This document shows positions 62,538-64,000 of a stretch of DNA of 64,000 nucleotides, in pieces. Made by a program: the position numbers and the translations under genes. The notes under the pieces were generated by a model that searched no databases, was not told where the DNA came from, and was given only the letters and a program-made list of their open reading frames with translations. This DNA is from Eretmocerus hayati (taxonomy: Eukaryota > Arthropoda > Insecta > Hymenoptera > Aphelinidae), in contig CM056742.1 of NCBI GenBank assembly GCA_029851415.1, forward strand, positions 80,528,748 through 80,592,747, given 5' to 3'. How positions within the stretch are numbered: position 1 is the stretch's first letter; every line of letters begins with the position of its first letter.

Positions 62538-63513
62538 CTTAGGTGGTTGTAGGGCGGGAAACGCTGCGACGTTCTGCCGGGAAGCAACCCTTCTGCTTCT
62601 CCGGGTTGGTGAGGTTTCAGTCAATACGGCTTGTCCGTGCCCCCCAAACACTGTACCGGACTGGGACCCGCATCGATACGGCCACCCCTTCCGGTTAAAA
62701 TCCTCTCTTCCTTCTCCGTTGGCATCGGCCATTGGACAAGGAAGAGATCCACCGAACTTACCAATCCGGCCCCGGGACTGCGTGAGCATTACTTCAGGAC
62801 CGGCGGCGTCTCGCGCTCTAGATGGAGCGGCTCTCTCTTCAAGACTCGCAGGTCTTGTTCCTTCTTCCTTGGTTTTTTCCCTGCTCTTCATTCTTCTTTC
62901 CTCGATCTTCTCTTTTCTCTCTTCAAAGCATCATGTTCCTCCTCGAACAATTGGGACCTCTTTTGTTCCAGTTGACAGACTCACTCTATTTCGCCTGCTC
63001 TGAGGTGCCTCATTTCCCTCTCTTGCTCCTCCTCGCGAGTCATCACCAGCTTGATGTACCCGGTGACTCTATCCCATGTCTCTTGATTGCGGAGCAAGTA
63101 CGGGACGAGGTTCTCAGGTGTTAGTTGAGCACCCAGCCATTCTTCCAACTCGGCGCGCTCTCTTCGAGTGTCACTGCACTTGAACAGGACATGCTGAGCG
63201 TCATCCCAGTCGTCCCCGCATGACTGGCATGCTGGGGTTGTCCTCTTCTTGAACCTGGTTAGATAGAAACCGAAGCAACCATGAGCGCTCAGTGCCTGAG
63301 TCGTCCAGTAGTCCATATCTCCGTGGGAACGTTCCGCCTACTTGGCTACGTCACGGATCAACCGGTGCGTCCATCTGCCATTCGCAAATGGCGAATCCCA
63401 CTCAGTTTGCCACTGTTCGAGGGTGGTCTCCTTCTCGTTGTCGCGGATGATCTCCTTCATCGTCGGAGTGAGTACTCGTTCGGCTCCGATCACTTTTTGA
63501 CGGTCCCAGATCC
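62535..63513 (-). mobile_element. R1-clade LINE, 5'-truncated copy (copy E)
   Basis: The 3' UTR (AGGTGGTTGTAGGGC...) and ORF2 C-terminus (62981-63316, with the CQSC...H...C finger, then upstream residues to QTEWDSPFANGRWTHRL) match copy B. A stop lies near 63342 in place of the Trp/Glu region of AKWAER. Similarity ends at CAGATCC (63513), where unrelated sequence starts. The 3' end abuts a LINE tail TC tract, as in copies B and C. No clear target duplication is seen at the right side. Confidence 0.88.
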
Positions 63514-63689
63514 AGCTACAAAATAAACAATTTCATCAGTACCGATGTATTTTGCAGTAAAGACATTCTCAATAGAGGAGAATCAAAGGCAGAGAGACCT
63601 CCAAATCTCCTGATTTCACCACAACATTGCAAAAATATTATTCTTCTTTCTATCATATTCTTGCAATCCTCTCCCCCTAGATATAAGAT

Positions 63690-63740
63690 ATATTCAACCT
63701 GAAGAAGGACCTAATCAGAGGTCCGAAACGTTGTTTGTTC
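63690..63740 (+). other. PLE-like terminal motif (hammerhead-like stem)
   Basis: CCTGAAGAAGGACC-TAATCAGA-GGTCCGAAACGTTG (63698-63733) shares its frame of conserved bases with the PLE repeats at 21909 and 34761 but has a perfect GGACC/GGTCC stem. It probably marks the repeat of another, diverged Penelope-like element. The flanks (63520-64000) contain no other recognisable feature apart from a poly-G run near 63921. Confidence 0.5.
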
Positions 63741-64000
63741 CCTGTATTGATAGAACAAATCTGTCCAAAAAAGCATCAGATTCATAATCCACCATTGATA
63801 AAGGATGGCGAAAAGAAATTGAGTTTCGATTGAAAATGGTGGGACGGCGAGGGGGAAGATCTCAGAAGATAGAACTCGGCGAGCATTGATAGAGCTGCTG
63901 TTGTTCGAGTGCCGCGAGGGGGGGGGGAGCCAGTCAGCAGCAAGGGTCCGTCTATACTTGAACGGCGGGGGCCTGGTGAAAAGTGAAGATTGACCAGCAG

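Overview
The window reads as eukaryotic, transposon-dense DNA, most likely from an insect (possibly a hymenopteran, which I cannot prove). There are no bacterial-style operons of cellular genes. Nearly all recognisable coding sequence belongs to retroelements, foldback elements and one large virus-derived element. Long (TC)n/(GA)n tracts are frequent. Two spliced-exon candidates are the only hints of host genes.

Layout. 1-17.3 kb: a head-to-tail series of plus-strand LINE pieces separated by (ATCA)n/(TC)n tails. The main one, LINE-1 (CR1/Jockey-like, PHD-finger ORF1), is interrupted by a 1.78 kb palindromic foldback element. Two minus-strand R1-clade elements sit in the last 30 bases of its 3' tail: a 1.5 kb 5'-truncated copy and a 5.6 kb nearly complete one with an intact ORF2. 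Next comes an ORF1-only 'half-LINE' (15.6-17.3 kb).

17.4-35.5 kb: LINE-2, split inside its reverse transcriptase just after the YADD box by a Penelope-like element (PLE). A 13-bp target duplication flanks the PLE (20967-20979 and 34848-34860). The PLE carries a 514-bp inverted/direct terminal repeat arrangement, an N-terminal RT fragment and a GIY-YIG endonuclease. Where its RT core should be lies about 10.4 kb of Maverick/Polinton (adintovirus-like) DNA. That block has eleven minus-strand coding segments: packaging ATPase, two small conserved proteins (one frameshifted), chromodomain integrase, penton-like protein, basic core-like protein, double-jelly-roll-type major capsid protein, a conserved unknown, adenain-type protease, a Cys-rich small protein and another unknown. 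No protein-primed DNA polymerase is visible.

35.5-45.4 kb: a third R1-clade copy with broken ORFs abuts a degraded BEL/Pao retrotransposon (gag, protease, RT/RNase H, integrase, putative 5' LTR), all on the minus strand.

45.4-64 kb: mostly non-coding. It holds degenerate tandem repeats arranged as inverted pairs, several MITE/foldback palindromes, a likely phase-0 host exon (56840-57244), a GC-rich candidate 5' exon (donor at 61141), a minus-strand LINE fragment, a LINE 3' end with a further R1-clade copy in its TC tail, and a PLE-like terminal motif near the end.

Functionally this is a stratified record of insertions. LINE tails act as landing sites for other LINEs, a PLE landed in a LINE, and a virus-like DNA element now sits inside the PLE. 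The virus-like genes form a compact one-strand block that looks mostly open, in contrast to the decayed retroelements around it.
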